This document shows positions 1 to 8,999 of a stretch of DNA of 64,000 bases, in pieces. The stretch comes from Nocardioides alcanivorans (lineage in GTDB: Bacteria; Actinomycetota; Actinomycetes; Propionibacteriales; Nocardioidaceae), in assembly GCF_021555175.1 (NCBI RefSeq), contig NZ_JAKGRW010000006.1, forward strand, positions 1-64,000. The letters run 5' to 3'. The position numbers and the translations under genes were made by a program. Position 1 is the stretch's first letter; each line of letters starts with the position of its first letter. Below the pieces are notes generated by a model, which saw only the letters and a program-made list of their open reading frames with translations, was not told the origin of the DNA and made no database searches.

Positions 1-443
1 AACCCGGGTGGCCGCCGGCAACCGGAGCCGTCGGCACGATGGACTCCGCCACGGATGACGGCCGGCTACCTGACCAGCCGCAAGCAGTTCGGCGTCACCC
101 TCAACAACTTCCAGTCGCTCACCTTCCGGGCCGCCGACCTCTACATCGCCCTGAGCTCACCCGGAGCCTGGTCGGCTGGGCCACGATGGTCGAGGCAGAG
201 GCGCCCGAGGAACTGGCCGAGGCCAGCACCCGGGCAGCCTTCCAGGTCGCCAAGGCTGGCCGGCTCATCGGCCACGAGTCCATCCAGTTGCACGGCGGCA
301 TCGGCATGACTGCCGAATACGCGATCGGCGCCCACACCGCGCACCTGTTCACGCTCGAGCAGTGGCTCGGAACCGGCGGCCACCACCTCAGTGCCCTGGC
401 GGCGACGGTGGCCGACCACGGGGAGGTCGAACCGATCCGTTGA
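1..443 (+). CDS. acyl-CoA dehydrogenase, C-terminal part (cut by window edge, frameshifted)
   Basis: C-terminal domain of an FAD-dependent acyl-CoA dehydrogenase, which introduces the alpha-beta double bond in fatty acyl-CoA oxidation. Visible family motifs are the helix GYLTSRKQFG (from about base 61) and QLHGGIGMT (about 286-312), which contacts FAD at the subunit interface. The 5' end lies outside the window. The reading frame changes near base 52, where restoring one base gives ...SATRMTAGYL, and again near base 150, where the protein resumes as LTRSLVGWAT. Both look like single-base losses, so the gene is probably intact in the organism. It ends with TGA at 441-443 and is followed 35 bases later by a membrane protein gene on the same strand. 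Confidence 0.85.
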   Translation, partial: PGWPPATGAVGTMDSATDDGRLPDQPQAVRRHPQQLPVAHLPGRRPLHRPELTRSLVGWATMVEAEAPEELAEASTRAAFQVAKAGRLIGHESIQLHGGIGMTAEYAIGAHTAHLFTLEQWLGTGGHHLSALAATVADHGEVEPIR

Positions 444-478
444 CCGACCGCCCCACTCGTCCATGGTTTGGGAGGACC

Positions 479-945
479 ATGGACGATGTGGGGGTGCCTG
501 ACTGGCCGGTCGTCCCGCTCTTCTGCTTCCTGTTCGTGCTCGCATGCGTGCGCGGCGGAGCGACGTACGCCGTGGGCCGTGGGGTCCGCAGCGCGGCCGA
601 CCGCAGGAGCCATCTCGCCGAGAGCGAGAAGATCATCCGCGGTGAGACGATCGTGCGCAGGTACGGCGCACCTGCGGTCACCGCCTGCTTCTTGACCGTG
701 GGGCTCCAGACCGCGGTGCTGGCGGCGGCCGGGTCGCTGCGCATGCCGCTCCCCGCTTCGCTCCGGCGCTCGCGATCGGCGCCCTCTTCTGGGCGACGAT
801 CTATGTCACGATCGGGTTCGCCGTCGTCGAGGCCATCTGGGGTGGCCGCGCCTGGGTCCCGTTGGCGGTTGCCGCCGGACTCCTCCTGCTCGCCTGGCTG
901 GGCAGCCGGGCCCGTCGCCGCTTTGCCGCCGACGACGAGGCATAG
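479..945 (+). CDS. small DedA-like membrane protein (one frameshift)
   Basis: About 155 residues once repaired, with three to four hydrophobic segments. The order is an N-terminal membrane helix (PVVPLFCFLFVLACVRGG), a basic loop, then RYGAPAVTACFLTVGLQTAV and a C-terminal pair ending in charged RRRFAADDEA. The pattern of a glycine-rich helix, then R-F-x-P-A-L-A-I-G-A-L-x-W-A, resembles the DedA/VTT family of membrane proteins linked to lipid flipping, but the protein is short and the assignment is by resemblance. The frame breaks near base 748 in a run of four C; five C restores MPLPRFAPALAIGALFW. The start ATG at 479 follows GGGAGGACC. The TAG stop lies inside the arm of a long inverted repeat. 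Confidence 0.6.
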
Positions 946-1000
946 TCCCGGACGAACTTGTAGTGAAACGCGGCGGGGACTACAAATTCGTCAGGGACTA
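943..1000. repeat. 22-bp near-perfect inverted repeat, likely bidirectional terminator or REP-like element
   Basis: Arms at 943-964 and 979-1000 are complementary at 20 of 22 positions, with a 14-base loop. The first arm begins with the stop codon of the upstream gene, and the element sits between two convergent genes. There is no T-tract, so termination would be by stem-loop alone. Confidence 0.75.
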
Positions 1001-1029
1001 TCGCGGTGGGCGGGCGGCGCCCGGGGTGG

Positions 1030-2369
1030 TCAGCTACGCGCCGCGCGGATCATCTCCTCACGGGGCACGACCTTGATCCGTTCGCGACCACCCGACTCCC
1101 CGAGCGCGAGTTCGTGGGCGTCGAGGCGCAGCCAGTCCTCGTGGGTCACGACGTCCACCCCGCGGGCGGCCAGGTGCTCGAGGATCGACTCACGCGCCGG
1201 CGACTCCGGCACCGGGATGCCGTCGAGATCGTCGAGGAGGCTCCGGATGGTCTCGGCCGCATCCGACTTGGTGTGCCCGATGAGCCCGACCGGGCCGCGC
1301 TTCACCCATCCGGTGGCATACACGCCGGGGACCGCCATCCCGTCGAGGTCGAGCACCCGGCCGGCATCGTTCGGGACCACACCTGCGGCGTGGTCGAAGG
1401 GCAGGTCGGGCAGGTGCGACGAGAGGTAGCCCACCGCCCGGTAGACGGCTTGGACCGGGGTCTCGACGTACTCCCCGTGCCGACCGCGTTGCCGGTGCCG
1501 TCGAGCTGGGTCCGCTCGGTGCGGATCGCCTCGACCCGCCCCTCTCCCAGCAACGCGACGGGTGCGTGGCACAGGTGGAGGTGGATCCGATGCGCGGCAC
1601 CCGTGGGTGTCGCCTCCAGATACTTCAGCAGGGTGTCCACGACGAGCCTGACGCCCTTGTTCGAGCTGATGACCGACTGGCTGGCCTCATCGATCTGGAA
1701 GCCGTCCTCCTCCACCAGCACGTCGACACTCGGGGAGTGGGAGAGTTCCCGCAGCTCCATGGGCGAGAACTTGACCTGCGCCGGACCGCGACGGGCGAAG
1801 ACGTGCACGTCCTTGGCCCGGTTGGCGGCAAGACCACGATGGACGTTGTCGGCGATCTCGGTGGTGAGCTGTTCGTCTGCCGGCTTGGCGAGCATCCGGG
1901 CGACGTCGAGCCCGACGTTGCCGGCCCCGATCACCGCAACCGACTCGGCATCCAGGGTCCAGTCCCGCGGCACGTCCGGGTGACCGGCATACCAGGAGAC
2001 AAAGTCGGCGGCACCATGGCTGCCGGGAAGGTCGATGCCGGGGATGTCCAGAGGACGATCCGTGGCGGCACCGGTCGCCACGATGACGGCGTCGTAGTGG
2101 TGCTGCAGGTCGGTCAGCTTCAGATCGGTGCCGAACTCCACGTTGCCCAGGAAACGGATCCGCGGGTTCGCGAGCACCCGGCCCAGGGCCTTGATGATCT
2201 CCTTGATCCGTGGATGGTCCGGCGCCACGCCATAACGCACCAGACCGTACGGCGCGGGAAGCCGGTCGAGGACGTCGACCTCCGCTGCGTCGTACTCCTT
2301 GGTCAAGATGTCAGCGGCATAGATGCCGGCAGGGCCGGCGCCGACGACGGCAACACGGATGGGGCGCAT
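1030..2369 (-). CDS. fpr: ferredoxin/flavodoxin-NADP+ reductase, FprA type (one frameshift)
   Basis: About 446 residues after repair; an adrenodoxin-reductase-type flavoenzyme moving electrons between NADPH and ferredoxin. The N-terminal FAD motif is VVGAGPAGIYAA, followed by PAPYGLVRYGVAPDH, typical of the FprA group. The NADP-binding motif VIGAGNVGLDVARML is in the middle, and the C-terminal GWVKRGPVGLIGHTKSDA is characteristic. The frame breaks at 1473-1476 (CCCC on the + strand); one more base gives VGTGEYVETPVQ. I chose ATG 2369 over the in-frame ATG 2384 because GAGGAG lies just ahead of it. An IdeR-like iron box sits 27 bases upstream, so expression is probably raised in low iron, fitting a role in iron release or heme/siderophore reduction. 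Confidence 0.9.
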
Positions 2370-2395
2370 GAAGACTCCTCGCATCGAGATTCAGA

Positions 2396-2414
2396 TAAGG
2401 CAAGCCTTACCTAA
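2396..2414. promoter_or_regulatory. IdeR/DtxR-type iron box upstream of fpr
   Basis: TAAGGCAAGCCTTACCTAA matches the 19-bp DtxR/IdeR consensus (TTAGGTTAGGCTAACCTAA) at 14 of 19 positions and is itself palindromic. It lies just upstream of fpr (minus strand) and is the second such box in the window. Confidence 0.75.
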
Positions 2415-2452
2415 ATGCGAGGGTGGGCCAACGTGATGCCCGACACAGCTCC

Positions 2453-4588
2453 TCAGGCGAGTGCGGCACGCTCCCTGAGTGCGTCCTCGAGCAGGCCCAC
2501 CAAGGCCTCGACCTGGATGTCGGCGGAGTCGACGATCTCCTCGTCGGAGCCGTCCAACGCTCGGGCCGCCAGGCTCGCCTTGGAGTCGATGAGTTGGGCG
2601 ATGCGGGCGTCGATCGTCTGCGCCGCGATGAGCCGCCACGCGGTGACCGGCTCGGTCTGGCCGATGCGGTGCACCCGGTCGATGGCCTGGGTCTGCTCGG
2701 CATTGGTCCACGAGAGCTCGGCGAGCACCACGTTGGACGACACCTGCAGGTTGAGGCCGACCCCAGCCGCGGTCAACGAGCAGACGATGACCTTGACCTC
2801 GGGATCGTTGACGAAGGCATCGATCTGGTTCTGTCGCGTGGTGCTCGACTGATCGCCGCGCACCGTGGCATAACGGATGCCACGCTGCTCGAAGTAGGCC
2901 TGCGCGGTGTCCATGACGTCGATGTGCTTGGCGAAGAAGACGACCTTGCCGGTGCTGTGCGCCAGTTGCGCGGCATAGTCCGCGGCCATGGTGACCTTGG
3001 CGCGACCGATCTCGCGCACCATCGAGAAGACGTTGCCGCCGGTGGAGGCGCCGTTGGCGTCGTTGACCTCCCAGCCCGCAACGCGGCGGACCAGGTCGAG
3101 GTCGATCTCGCCAGCATCGAACTCTTCGCCCGCCTTGGCTGCCTTGGCAGCACGGGTCGCGATCGCAGCGTCGTAGCGCTGCATGAGGCGGGTGGCCAGT
3201 TCGCGCTCGGCGTCACGGATGGAGCGGCCGAGAGCGCCCTCGAGCTCGACCGGGAGGTCCGCCACCCGGCGGGCAGGGATGTCGGAGGCGACGTCGACCT
3301 TGCGACGCCGCACGATCCCCTGATCGACCACCGCTGAGCGAGCTGCCGGATAGAAGGCGTGGTCGATCGGGGTCAGACCGGTGCGCTCCAACGCCGCCAT
3401 CAGCGGACGGGTGGGCACCTTCTGGTCGATCCAGCCGAGGAACTCCCACACGGCCCGGAAGTCGTCGACGTCATTGATGAGCGGGGTGCCGGTCAGCGCC
3501 ATCATCAGCGGGTTCCCGCTACGACGGCGGAGCCGGTCGGCGATGTCGAGCACGTTGCGGGAGCGCTGCGACTTGCGGTTCTTGATGAAGTGGGCCTCGT
3601 CGACCACCATGCCGCGGAAGCCATGGTTGCCCATCCAGTCGACGTGGCGGTCGAGGACCTCGTAGTTGACGACCACGATGTCGGCGAACCCGTCCATCGA
3701 CTCGCCGTCGCCGTGGATCACGGTGACGTTGCGGTGCGGGGTCCACGCCTTGGCCTCGCGCGCCCAGTTGGTCTTGACGACGTTGGGGACGACGCAGAGC
3801 AGCGGATAGGCCCCCGCGGCCTCCGCTGCCAGCAGCGCCTGCGCCGTCTTGCCCAGACCGGGCTCGTCGGCCAGCAGGAAGGTGCGGTGCCCCTTGGCTG
3901 CCGAGGAGATCACCTGGGCCTGGTGGAGCATGAGCTCTCGGCCGCTGGGCGTGGTCGTGGTGAGCGGCTCGGGCAGCTCCATGGAGGAGCGAGCACCCGG
4001 CTTGGCCTGTTCGAAGGAGTTGAGCAGTGGCTCGATGAGCTCCCACCCGATGAGGCGCCGCTCCTGCGGCATCTCGACCGGGGTGAGATAGACGGGGGCC
4101 CGGAACGGCTGGGCCAGTTGGGCTGCGCGGACGCTGGGCGGCGTGACCTGACGCTCGTGGCGGGCGACGGCCTCGGGGTCCTCCGGGGCCGGCTCCTTCT
4201 CGGGCGGCGGCTGCATGCCGCCTGCGATCTGCATCTCGCGCATCATCCGCTTGGCGGACTCGGACACCTCGGCCTCGTCGGCCAGGAGGTGGAAGAACTG
4301 GGGCTCACTGGCCGCTGTCTGGGCAAGGATCGTGGCGATCCCGTCGAGCCGTTTGAGCTGGCCGTCGCGCTGGGCCTCGGAGAGGTCGGTGTCGGCCTTG
4401 ACCCGCTTGCGCTCATCGCGCGCGAGCAGGGCGATCACTTGGAACTTGGTGTGCGTGGTGGTGCTGATCTGGCGCCGCTGGACGTCATGTTCGACCTCGC
4501 GGACGGCCTTGGCGAGCACAGGAAGGATGCCCTCGTTGTCCCGTTGCTTGCGCCCTCCGCCGCTGCGGTTCTGGCGTCGCTGTGCCAA
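2453..4588 (-). CDS. SNF2-family DEAD/DEAH helicase
   Basis: About 711 residues. Helicase motifs are all visible: Walker A ADEPGLGKTAQ, motif II VVDEAHFIKN, motif III LTGTPL, motif V-like CSLTAAGVGLNLQ and motif VI QAIDRVHRIGQ, the last typical of SNF2/SWI2 translocases. Roughly the first 220 residues are a family-specific, charged region with no recognised domain. The long open frame extends to 4783, but I place the start at TTG 4588 (LAQRRQNRSGG) because AGGAGA lies 5 bases upstream and the added residues look non-coding. SNF2 proteins remodel DNA-protein complexes using ATP; the substrate here is unknown. It stands alone, with 259 bases upstream before the deaminase gene and no restriction or defence partner. 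Confidence 0.85.
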   Translation of the reverse strand: MAQRRQNRSGGGRKQRDNEGILPVLAKAVREVEHDVQRRQISTTTHTKFQVIALLARDERKRVKADTDLSEAQRDGQLKRLDGIATILAQTAASEPQFFHLLADEAEVSESAKRMMREMQIAGGMQPPPEKEPAPEDPEAVARHERQVTPPSVRAAQLAQPFRAPVYLTPVEMPQERRLIGWELIEPLLNSFEQAKPGARSSMELPEPLTTTTPSGRELMLHQAQVISSAAKGHRTFLLADEPGLGKTAQALLAAEAAGAYPLLCVVPNVVKTNWAREAKAWTPHRNVTVIHGDGESMDGFADIVVVNYEVLDRHVDWMGNHGFRGMVVDEAHFIKNRKSQRSRNVLDIADRLRRRSGNPLMMALTGTPLINDVDDFRAVWEFLGWIDQKVPTRPLMAALERTGLTPIDHAFYPAARSAVVDQGIVRRRKVDVASDIPARRVADLPVELEGALGRSIRDAERELATRLMQRYDAAIATRAAKAAKAGEEFDAGEIDLDLVRRVAGWEVNDANGASTGGNVFSMVREIGRAKVTMAADYAAQLAHSTGKVVFFAKHIDVMDTAQAYFEQRGIRYATVRGDQSSTTRQNQIDAFVNDPEVKVIVCSLTAAGVGLNLQVSSNVVLAELSWTNAEQTQAIDRVHRIGQTEPVTAWRLIAAQTIDARIAQLIDSKASLAARALDGSDEEIVDSADIQVEALVGLLEDALRERAALA

Positions 4589-4847
4589 TCGACTCTCCTC
4601 GTACGTCGCCTCTTGCGACTGCGGGACCCCCACCTCGACGGCGAGCGGCCAACTCCTGCGCCGTCCCAGCGGGACGGGCGCCCGAGGCATCGAGGATGCT
4701 CGGGATGGAACTACCCGGGTCTGCGAGAACTGCTCGCTGTGGAGTGTGAGTCGCGGTGACCGTTCGCGGAAGGTGCCCGGCAAGGTCGGTCAGGACCCGG
4801 CAACGCGTTCGATGCTACCTGACCCCGGGCTCCTCACACGATTCGAG
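4589..4847. other. intergenic stretch without recognised gene
   Basis: 259 bases between the deaminase stop and the helicase start, both on the minus strand. Apart from the AGGAGA ribosome-binding site at its lower end I see no gene, clear hairpin or operator. Confidence 0.5.
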
Positions 4848-5339
4848 TCACCCCCGGAGCCGGCGGGTGTGCTCGAGGTGGACCTCGCGCATCTGCTCGG
4901 CCAGTGCCGGCACCGGGCCGAGCACCTCCACGTGTGGCGCGATCTCCCGGGCCGGGATCGCGGCGACAGGTCCGTCCGGCCAGCCGAGCTCCCGCCGCCA
5001 CGTGGTGAGCTGGGCCGACGAGGCGACGTACACGATGCGGCCGAGGCCCACCCAGCCGTGCGCGGCCGCGCACATGGGGCAGTGCTCGCCCGAGGTGTAG
5101 ACCGTCGAGACGGACCGCTCCTCGGGAGTGAGGTGTTCGGCCGCCCAGCGGGCAAGCTCGAACTCCGGATGCCGGGTGCTGTCCCCGCCCGCCGTCCGGT
5201 TGATGTCCTCGGCCCGCACCAGCCCCTCACCGTCCACGAGCACCGAGCCGAAGGGCTCCTCCCCTGCCGCCATGGCGTCCCGTGCCAGTTCCACGCACCG
5301 CTCGAGGTGTTCGAGGTCCGCTGCCGTGAGTTCACGCAT
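4848..5339 (-). CDS. nucleoside/guanine deaminase-like cytidine deaminase-fold protein
   Basis: 163 residues, the usual size of the CDA/tRNA-adenosine-deaminase fold. The zinc site is visible as HPEFE (His ligand and proton-shuttling Glu) near residue 57 and HCPMC near residue 86 (two Cys ligands). EPFGSVLVDG near residue 28 is the usual substrate-side strand. Substrate cannot be fixed from sequence; guanine or a related base is likely, since the second motif is HCPMC, not the PCxxC of tadA. It is divergent from the secreted protein gene at 5459, with a shared 119-base promoter region. Confidence 0.8.
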   Translation of the reverse strand: MRELTAADLEHLERCVELARDAMAAGEEPFGSVLVDGEGLVRAEDINRTAGGDSTRHPEFELARWAAEHLTPEERSVSTVYTSGEHCPMCAAAHGWVGLGRIVYVASSAQLTTWRRELGWPDGPVAAIPAREIAPHVEVLGPVPALAEQMREVHLEHTRRLRG

Positions 5340-5458
5340 GGACCGAGGCTAGGCCCACGTGCACCGAAACACATCCGCAGGGGGTTTGCCCGCGCTCCGT
5401 TCGCGGTAGGACGAGCATTGGCCCGCGGTCGGCGGGAGAGTTCGTGAGGGGAGCCCCG

Positions 5459-7035
5459 ATGTCCGCGAGGCGCATACGCCTGTCCGTCGTCACCGTGCTG
5501 GTGGCACTGCTCGGCACCTGGTTGGTCGCCGTACCAGCCGAGGCTGCTGCGAAGGGGGTCGTGACCGGTAAGGTTCTCGGACAGCTGGCAGGCCAGTCGG
5601 CCAAGCCCGAGGCCGGGGCGTGGATCGCCCTCGACCGGCTGAATGCCGACGGCTTCCACGACAACGCCTACCGCTCGGGCAACACCAACGCCAACGGCGT
5701 CTTCACGATCAAGGACGTGCCCAACGGCAAGTACCAGGTGCGGATCTATCCCAGCAACGATGCTCTCGGCTACGAGTACTACAAGAACAAGTGGAGCCCT
5801 TACGGCTCCAGCTACGTCACCGTCAACGGCGGCAAGGTCACCCTCGCCAACGTGGTGCTCGAGCAGCCCGGATGGATGACCGGCAAGGTCACCGGACCGA
5901 CGACCGCCGAGATGAAGGACGTCTCGGTGATGGTGCAGGACTCCCCAGCAGCGGCGGTTACGGGTTCACGGTCAACTCCAACGGCACCTACGACACCCGC
6001 ACCGGCGAATGGACCGGCAACACGATCCCCGGTTCCTACGTGATCAGCGCCAGCTACAGCGGCTATCAGGCCGACGACCCCGTCTACACCAGCCCGTCGG
6101 CGACGGTGAAGGTCTCGGCCGGCAAGGCGACGAAGGTGCCCGACCTGGTGCTCAAGCGCCGCAAGACCGTGGTGTTCACCGCGACCGACAGCGCCAACCG
6201 TCCGTTGAAGTACGCCCCCGTCGGCCTGTGGATCCAGCAGAAGGCCGGCGGCCCCTACCAGTCCGCCCAGTACGGCCCGATCGAGACCGATGCGAACGGC
6301 AAGTTCCGTCTCGTCGAGGGACGCAACTACAAGGTCAAGTTCTATCCCGACAAGAACACCCCCGCCGGCAACGTCGCCGAGTACTGGGACGGTCCCTCCG
6401 GGACCGGTTCCTACGCGTTGCAGGACGCCACGGCCATCACCTGGCCCAGCAGTGCAGCAGTGAAGCGCTCCTACACCGTGAAGCTGGGCGCGGCACCCGC
6501 GATCAAGCAGGGCAAGGTCAAGGTCAAGGGCACGCCGAAGGTGGGCAAGAAGATCAAGGTGGCCACCAGCAAGTGGCCCGGCAACGCCAAGCTCCGCATC
6601 CAGTGGGAGCAGGACGGCGTTCCCATCAAGAAGGCCACCAAGCGCAAGCTCAAGGTGACCAACAAGATCGCCAAGGCCACCAAGATCGAAGCGCGCGTCA
6701 CCGCGACCCGCGCCGGCGACCGAGCCGTCGACAACGTGAGCGCGCCGAAGGTCATCAAGAAGCTCGCGATGAAGGCGAAGAAGCCGAGGGTCTCCGGGAA
6801 GGCCACGGTGGGCAAGAAGCTCACCGCGAAGCCGGGAGCGTGGCAGCCCAAGAAGGTGAAGTTCTCCTACCAGTGGCTCCGCGGCGGCAAGCCGATCAAG
6901 GGCGCGACCAAGAAGACCTACAAGTTGAAGGCCGCTGACCGGAAGAAGCGGATCCAGGTCAAGGTCACCGGCAAGCTCGGTGGCTACAAGACGGTGACCA
7001 AGGCCAGCGGCAAGACCGCGAAGGTCAAACGCTGA
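5459..7035 (+). CDS. secreted protein with carboxypeptidase-regulatory-like repeats and Lys-rich Ig-like tail (one frameshift)
   Basis: About 525 residues after repair. A signal peptide (residues 1 to about 30, ending VPAEAAA) is followed by two or three beta-sandwich units of the carboxypeptidase-regulatory/SpaA kind, seen as G-x-F-T-I-K-D-V-P-N-G-K-Y-Q-V-R-I and G-K-F-R-L-V-E-G. The last 190 residues are two very basic Ig-like modules with the pattern V-G-K-K-x-x-A-x-x-G-x-W and Y-Q-W-x-R-x-G-x-P-I-K-G-A-T. The frame breaks near 5944 in CCCC; one more C gives QDSPSSGGYGF. The ATG at 5459 has GAGGGGA upstream. Probably a cell-surface or matrix protein; function unknown. Confidence 0.75.
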
Positions 7036-7056
7036 GCTGACCCCGAAGGCCACAAG

Positions 7057-7096
7057 CGTCGATGCCCGTGCAGCTGCTGCTGCACGGGCATCGACG
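7057..7096. terminator. bidirectional terminator, perfect 18-bp stem
   Basis: Arms 7057-7074 and 7079-7096 are perfectly complementary with a 4-base loop. They lie between the convergent secreted-protein and alkaline phosphatase genes. Confidence 0.85.
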
Positions 7097-7113
7097 TCTT
7101 GCGGTTCAGCGGG

Positions 7114-8793
7114 TCACTTGGTGACCTTCACCTGCTGCTTGGCGGTGGCAGTGCCGCCGGCGCCGGTCGCCGTGACGACGACCTTCAGCTTGCCCTTCTT
7201 CGCATTCTTGACCTTGACCTTCACGACGCCACCCTTGGTGGGGGCGTTCTTGCTCGCGAGGGTCTTCGCGCCCTTCTTGACCGTCACCTTGACCTTGGTC
7301 GCGGACGAGGCGGCAACCGCGACCTGCAGACCCTGCTTCTTGATCTGCTTGACCGAGATCTTCTTGACCGCAGCGACCGAGGCGGCCGGCTTCGGGGTGG
7401 CGGGCGTCGGCGTACCGACCTCGCTCGGGGTGCGCCCCAGCATCGTCGCGAAGAGGTCGGTCTGGTCGATCACACCGGTCACGTTGGCGGCCTGCGGGCC
7501 GGAGGCGGCGACCCGGATCTGGGTGCCGGTGTGGTTGGAGCCCGACTCGGCGGTCGAGTAGGCCACCGTCATCGGGTCGCCGTCGGCGGTCTGGACCGTC
7601 GCGGTCTGGCGGCCCTCGCCGGCGCTGCCGACGATCTGGGTGGAGTGGCCGTGGTCACCGGTGACGATGATCAGGGTGTCGGGGTTCTGCTCCTGGTAGT
7701 CGAGCGCGACCTGGACGGTCTCATCGAGCGACTTGAGGTCGCCGATGGCGCCGCAGATGTCGGAGGCGTGCTCCTGCTTGTCGATCATGGCGCTCTCGGC
7801 CTGCAGGAAGAAGCCCTCGTCGTTGTCGAGGAGCTCGATGGCCTTCTTCGTCATGTCGGCAATGCTCGGCTGGTCGCCGCGATCGGCCTCGGTGCACCGG
7901 GTGTCCGGCCCACCCACGCCGCCGGGCTGGGCGACCAGCGGCTCGTAGATCGGGGTCATGTTGCCGCCGGTGAAGAGGCCGAGCACCGGACCGTCCTCGA
8001 GGGAGTTGATCGCCTCCATCGAGTCCTTGTCCTCGACGAGCCGGTAGCCGTGCTCGGACTCGGCGTACTCCTTGACGGTCGGTCCCGCGTCCGTGGCCTG
8101 GTTGTAACGGTTGAGGCCGCCGCCCATGAGCACGTCGATCTTGTTGTCGACGAGCTGCTCCGAGATCGAGCCCTTGCCACCTTCGGACTTCTTGGCCGAC
8201 GTGCAGTTGGCCATGTCCGCCGGGCCCTGGCAGGCGCGGGCGTTGATGTGCGAGGCCGCCGCGGCCGGCGTGGCGTCGGTGATCTCCGCGGTGGAGACGT
8301 TGCCGACGAGCTTGCCGTCCTGCTTGAACTGCTCGAGGACGGTTCCGTAGTCCTCGCCGGGGACGTTGGCCGCGGTACTCGGTCCCTGCGAGATACGACC
8401 GTCGATGGTCTTCTTGCCGGTCGACCAGGCCGAGGCCGTCGGGGCGGAGTCGGAGACGTAGGCGATCGGGTAGTCCGGGCCCTCACCCGCCTTGTAGCCG
8501 TGCGTCGTCATGGCACCCGTGAACGGAAGCGCGTCCAGCGCCGCGAAGCGGCCGCTGGCGCCGTGCTCGTAGTTGCGCGCCGCGGTGATGACGGAGTCGT
8601 CCATGCCGTCGCCGATGATCAAGATGACGTTGCGAGGCTTGGAGGGGTCGATCTGGGAGGCAAGGTCTGCGGACTTCTCGTCCGAGAAGCCAGTCGGGTA
8701 CTGCGTGAGCTCTGCCTGAGCAGCGATCGTGCCAACGAGCACCAGCCCCGCTGTGGCAGCGGCGGCGAGCGCGAAACGTTTGCGTCCGAGCAC
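7114..8793 (-). CDS. secreted alkaline phosphatase, PhoA family, with Lys-rich C-terminal extension
   Basis: About 559 residues from GTG 8793, which follows GGAAGG; an upstream in-frame ATG at 8895 would add an unlikely N-terminus. A signal peptide is present (FALAAAATAGLVLVGTIAAQA). Metal and active-site motifs are IIGDGMDDS, the phosphorylated-serine region VSDSAPTASAW, FFLQAESAMIDKQEHA and VTGDHGHS. The signature has Ala-Ser where most PhoA proteins have Ala-Thr. Beyond about residue 455, a Pro/Ala linker leads to a basic Ig-like tail rich in V-K-V-K. It hydrolyses phosphomonoesters outside the membrane to scavenge phosphate. The tail may hold the enzyme on the wall. Confidence 0.88.
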   Translation of the reverse strand: MLGRKRFALAAAATAGLVLVGTIAAQAELTQYPTGFSDEKSADLASQIDPSKPRNVILIIGDGMDDSVITAARNYEHGASGRFAALDALPFTGAMTTHGYKAGEGPDYPIAYVSDSAPTASAWSTGKKTIDGRISQGPSTAANVPGEDYGTVLEQFKQDGKLVGNVSTAEITDATPAAAASHINARACQGPADMANCTSAKKSEGGKGSISEQLVDNKIDVLMGGGLNRYNQATDAGPTVKEYAESEHGYRLVEDKDSMEAINSLEDGPVLGLFTGGNMTPIYEPLVAQPGGVGGPDTRCTEADRGDQPSIADMTKKAIELLDNDEGFFLQAESAMIDKQEHASDICGAIGDLKSLDETVQVALDYQEQNPDTLIIVTGDHGHSTQIVGSAGEGRQTATVQTADGDPMTVAYSTAESGSNHTGTQIRVAASGPQAANVTGVIDQTDLFATMLGRTPSEVGTPTPATPKPAASVAAVKKISVKQIKKQGLQVAVAASSATKVKVTVKKGAKTLASKNAPTKGGVVKVKVKNAKKGKLKVVVTATGAGGTATAKQQVKVTK

Positions 8794-8946
8794 GGGTGTT
8801 TCCTTCCGTTGAAGTGGTCTGGACCGCACGGAACCGGTGACACACGACTCGTTGGGAGCCTCAGGGCGACATCTCGGTGTCCATTGGGTGACCACTCGTG
8901 CAGACGCAGGGGTGACGAACGCCTGGGGTGGGCCCAGAAATCACCT

Positions 8947-8986
8947 GAGCCACCCGATCGCGCAGGATGGTGCGATCAGGTGGCTC
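8947..8986 (-). terminator. terminator hairpin after the zinc-ribbon protein gene
   Basis: Arms 8947-8961 and 8972-8986 pair at 14 of 15 positions with a 10-base loop, 13 bases beyond the stop of the minus-strand gene ending at 9000. Confidence 0.7.
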
Positions 8987-8999
8987 GGGTCGGGCCGGG

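Noticed and set aside
8880..8920. Possible PHO box (two GGGTGAC copies) ahead of the alkaline phosphatase
   Set aside because: The copies are 24 bp apart, not a multiple of the 11-bp PHO-box repeat, and no further repeat is seen.
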